Part shown: positions 14,726 to 15,494 of the stretch, one piece after another | Numbering within the stretch: position 1 is the stretch's first letter | How the letters are laid out: each line of letters starts with the position of its first letter | NCBI GenBank assembly: GCA_005240015.1 | Contig: SBBV01000132.1 | Span: 1-15,494, forward strand | DNA length: 15,494 bases | Direction of reading: 5' to 3' | From: Candidatus Odyssella thessalonicensis | Lineage (GTDB): Bacteria; Pseudomonadota; Alphaproteobacteria; Bin65 | Notes under the pieces: model-generated | Database searches by the model: none | Told to the model about the DNA's origin: nothing | Seen by the model: the letters and a program-made list of their open reading frames with translations, nothing else | Translations under genes and position numbers: made by a program

Positions 14726-15457
14726 CTATTCGTCGGCGTTTTGGCCGGGGCGGCAGGCGCTTTCGCGCAGCTTCTCGAACTTGCCATCGCGCATGACATA
14801 GTGCGAGGCGATGCAGCCGCCCTCCGCGCTGCGCTCCTCGGCGATGGCGCCGACCGGTTCGAGCTTTCCCTCTTTCCACTTGAACGACATGCGACCGCTG
14901 CGCCCGCGCTCGTCTCGGAACGCGCCGGTCACGAGCTTCCGGCGCGCATTGATGATCGGGCTCTTGATCGCATCGAGCAGGTCGGTCGGCGCGAACTCCT
15001 CGGCCTCGCGCTCGAACAGGAACCAGCGATAGGCCGTGCCCTCGGCATCGCGCGGTCCGAGCGCGATGCGGAGGTCGGCATGGCGGTCGAAATTCACGTC
15101 CTGCAGCACGAAATCGACGCGGCCCGGATCGCGCCCGTCGCCGCGCACGAGCGCGGGGCGCGCCTCGAAGCCCTCGAGCACCTGACGCGGCTCATCGCGG
15201 CCGACCTGGTAGATCTCGATGCGCGTGACGACGTTCGGCACGCGGCCGGCGAGCACGAACGTCCATTCGGTCTGGCGCGGACTGACGCGGCCAGTGCAGG
15301 TGGCGAGACGCCCCGCCTCGGGCGCGTCGTGGACGACGCAGCGCAGGAGGTTGCCGCTCTGGGCATGCGCAGGCAGCGACATCGAGGCGAAAGCGGCGAG
15401 GACTGCCGCGCACCATCGCCATCCCCGCCGCGCAGGACTGTCCTGAGAAAGGGCCAG
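14726..15457 (-). CDS. Exported protein of unknown function; start codon unresolved
   Basis: From the first in-frame ATG (15382) there are 218 residues, but that Met lies in the middle of a signal peptide. Upstream in the same frame the codons read RRGWRWCAAVLAAFAS, joined to MSLPAHAQ. Together these form a complete basic n-region, hydrophobic core and AHA-Q cleavage site. The frame runs back to TAA at 15460-15458 without ATG, GTG or TTG; only a CTG (15457-15455) is available. The coordinates given therefore include this region, and the true 5' end is uncertain. The mature protein has four Cys (LLRCVV, ATCTGR, GGCIAS, ESACRPG), likely disulfides in the periplasm. A segment VDFVLQDVNFDRHADLRIAL is typical of periplasmic proteins that carry a 'D.N.DG..D' like turn. 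No family is recognised. Confidence 0.6.
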   Translation of the reverse strand: MALSQDSPARRGWRWCAAVLAAFASMSLPAHAQSGNLLRCVVHDAPEAGRLATCTGRVSPRQTEWTFVLAGRVPNVVTRIEIYQVGRDEPRQVLEGFEARPALVRGDGRDPGRVDFVLQDVNFDRHADLRIALGPRDAEGTAYRWFLFEREAEEFAPTDLLDAIKSPIINARRKLVTGAFRDERGRSGRMSFKWKEGKLEPVGAIAEERSAEGGCIASHYVMRDGKFEKLRESACRPGQNADE

Positions 15458-15472
15458 TTACCAACACTTGTC

Positions 15473-15492
15473 GTCCCCGCGAAAGCGGGGAC
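15473..15492. repeat. Dispersed GNRA-loop palindrome at window end
   Basis: GTCCCCGC-GAAA-GCGGGGAC is a perfect 8-bp stem with a GAAA tetraloop, followed by CC at the window edge. This short motif is a familiar dispersed intergenic palindrome in alphaproteobacterial genomes. It may be only one part of a larger element cut by the window. It lies upstream of the minus-strand exported-protein gene. Confidence 0.6.
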
Positions 15493-15494
15493 CC

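Overview
The window is GC-rich chromosomal DNA whose gene content and dispersed palindromes suggest an alphaproteobacterium, perhaps a soil or plant-associated Rhodospirillales/Rhizobiales-type organism. Signs of this are ACC deaminase with an Lrp partner, an AbfD/HpaB-fold acyl-CoA enzyme, two AMP-forming acyl-CoA synthetases, a FitAB toxin-antitoxin pair, and repeats of a style common in such genomes. The genus assignment is inference; no rRNA or other marker gene is present.

Layout. Bases 1-528 hold the 3' end of a LamG-like secreted-protein gene. A decayed VOC (glyoxalase-type) gene remnant follows on the minus strand. An MntA/HepT toxin-antitoxin pair (769-1495, +) sits next and looks lower in GC than its surroundings. 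It converges on an AMP-forming acyl-CoA synthetase (1505-3136, -). Divergent from that is a tight plus-strand cluster (3247-6433): an NADP-binding oxidoreductase, a second AMP-dependent acyl-CoA synthetase and a LysE-type exporter.

The interval 6434-6737 is occupied mostly by a 220-bp modular palindromic repeat. It is followed by a small exported protein (6738-7223) and then a minus-strand block: FitAB/VapBC toxin-antitoxin (7377-8041), a short-chain dehydrogenase (8113-8934), an exported TPR protein (9029-9559) and an Lrp/AsnC regulator (9664-10155). That regulator is divergent from acdS (10286-11308), whose active-site residues are those of true ACC deaminase rather than D-cysteine desulfhydrase. 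The pair matches the acdR-acdS arrangement, in which an Lrp-type protein controls breakdown of the plant ethylene precursor.

Next (+) is a 4-hydroxybutyryl-CoA dehydratase-fold protein (11418-12977) that appears to lack two of the four Fe-S ligands of AbfD. An ACGT-type inverted repeat lies in front of it. A 124-bp palindrome, a rhodanese and a Pro-rich, four-helix membrane protein follow. A second, inverted copy of the 220-bp repeat occupies 14457-14676. The window ends with a minus-strand exported protein whose signal peptide is readable but has no ordinary start codon, and with a GNRA-loop palindrome cut by the window edge.

The points most worth following are the AbfD-like protein with a dismantled cluster site, the HepT protein with a GNxxRH active-site loop, and the modular 220-bp repeat pair. 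I found no clear evidence of a wholly new multi-gene system.
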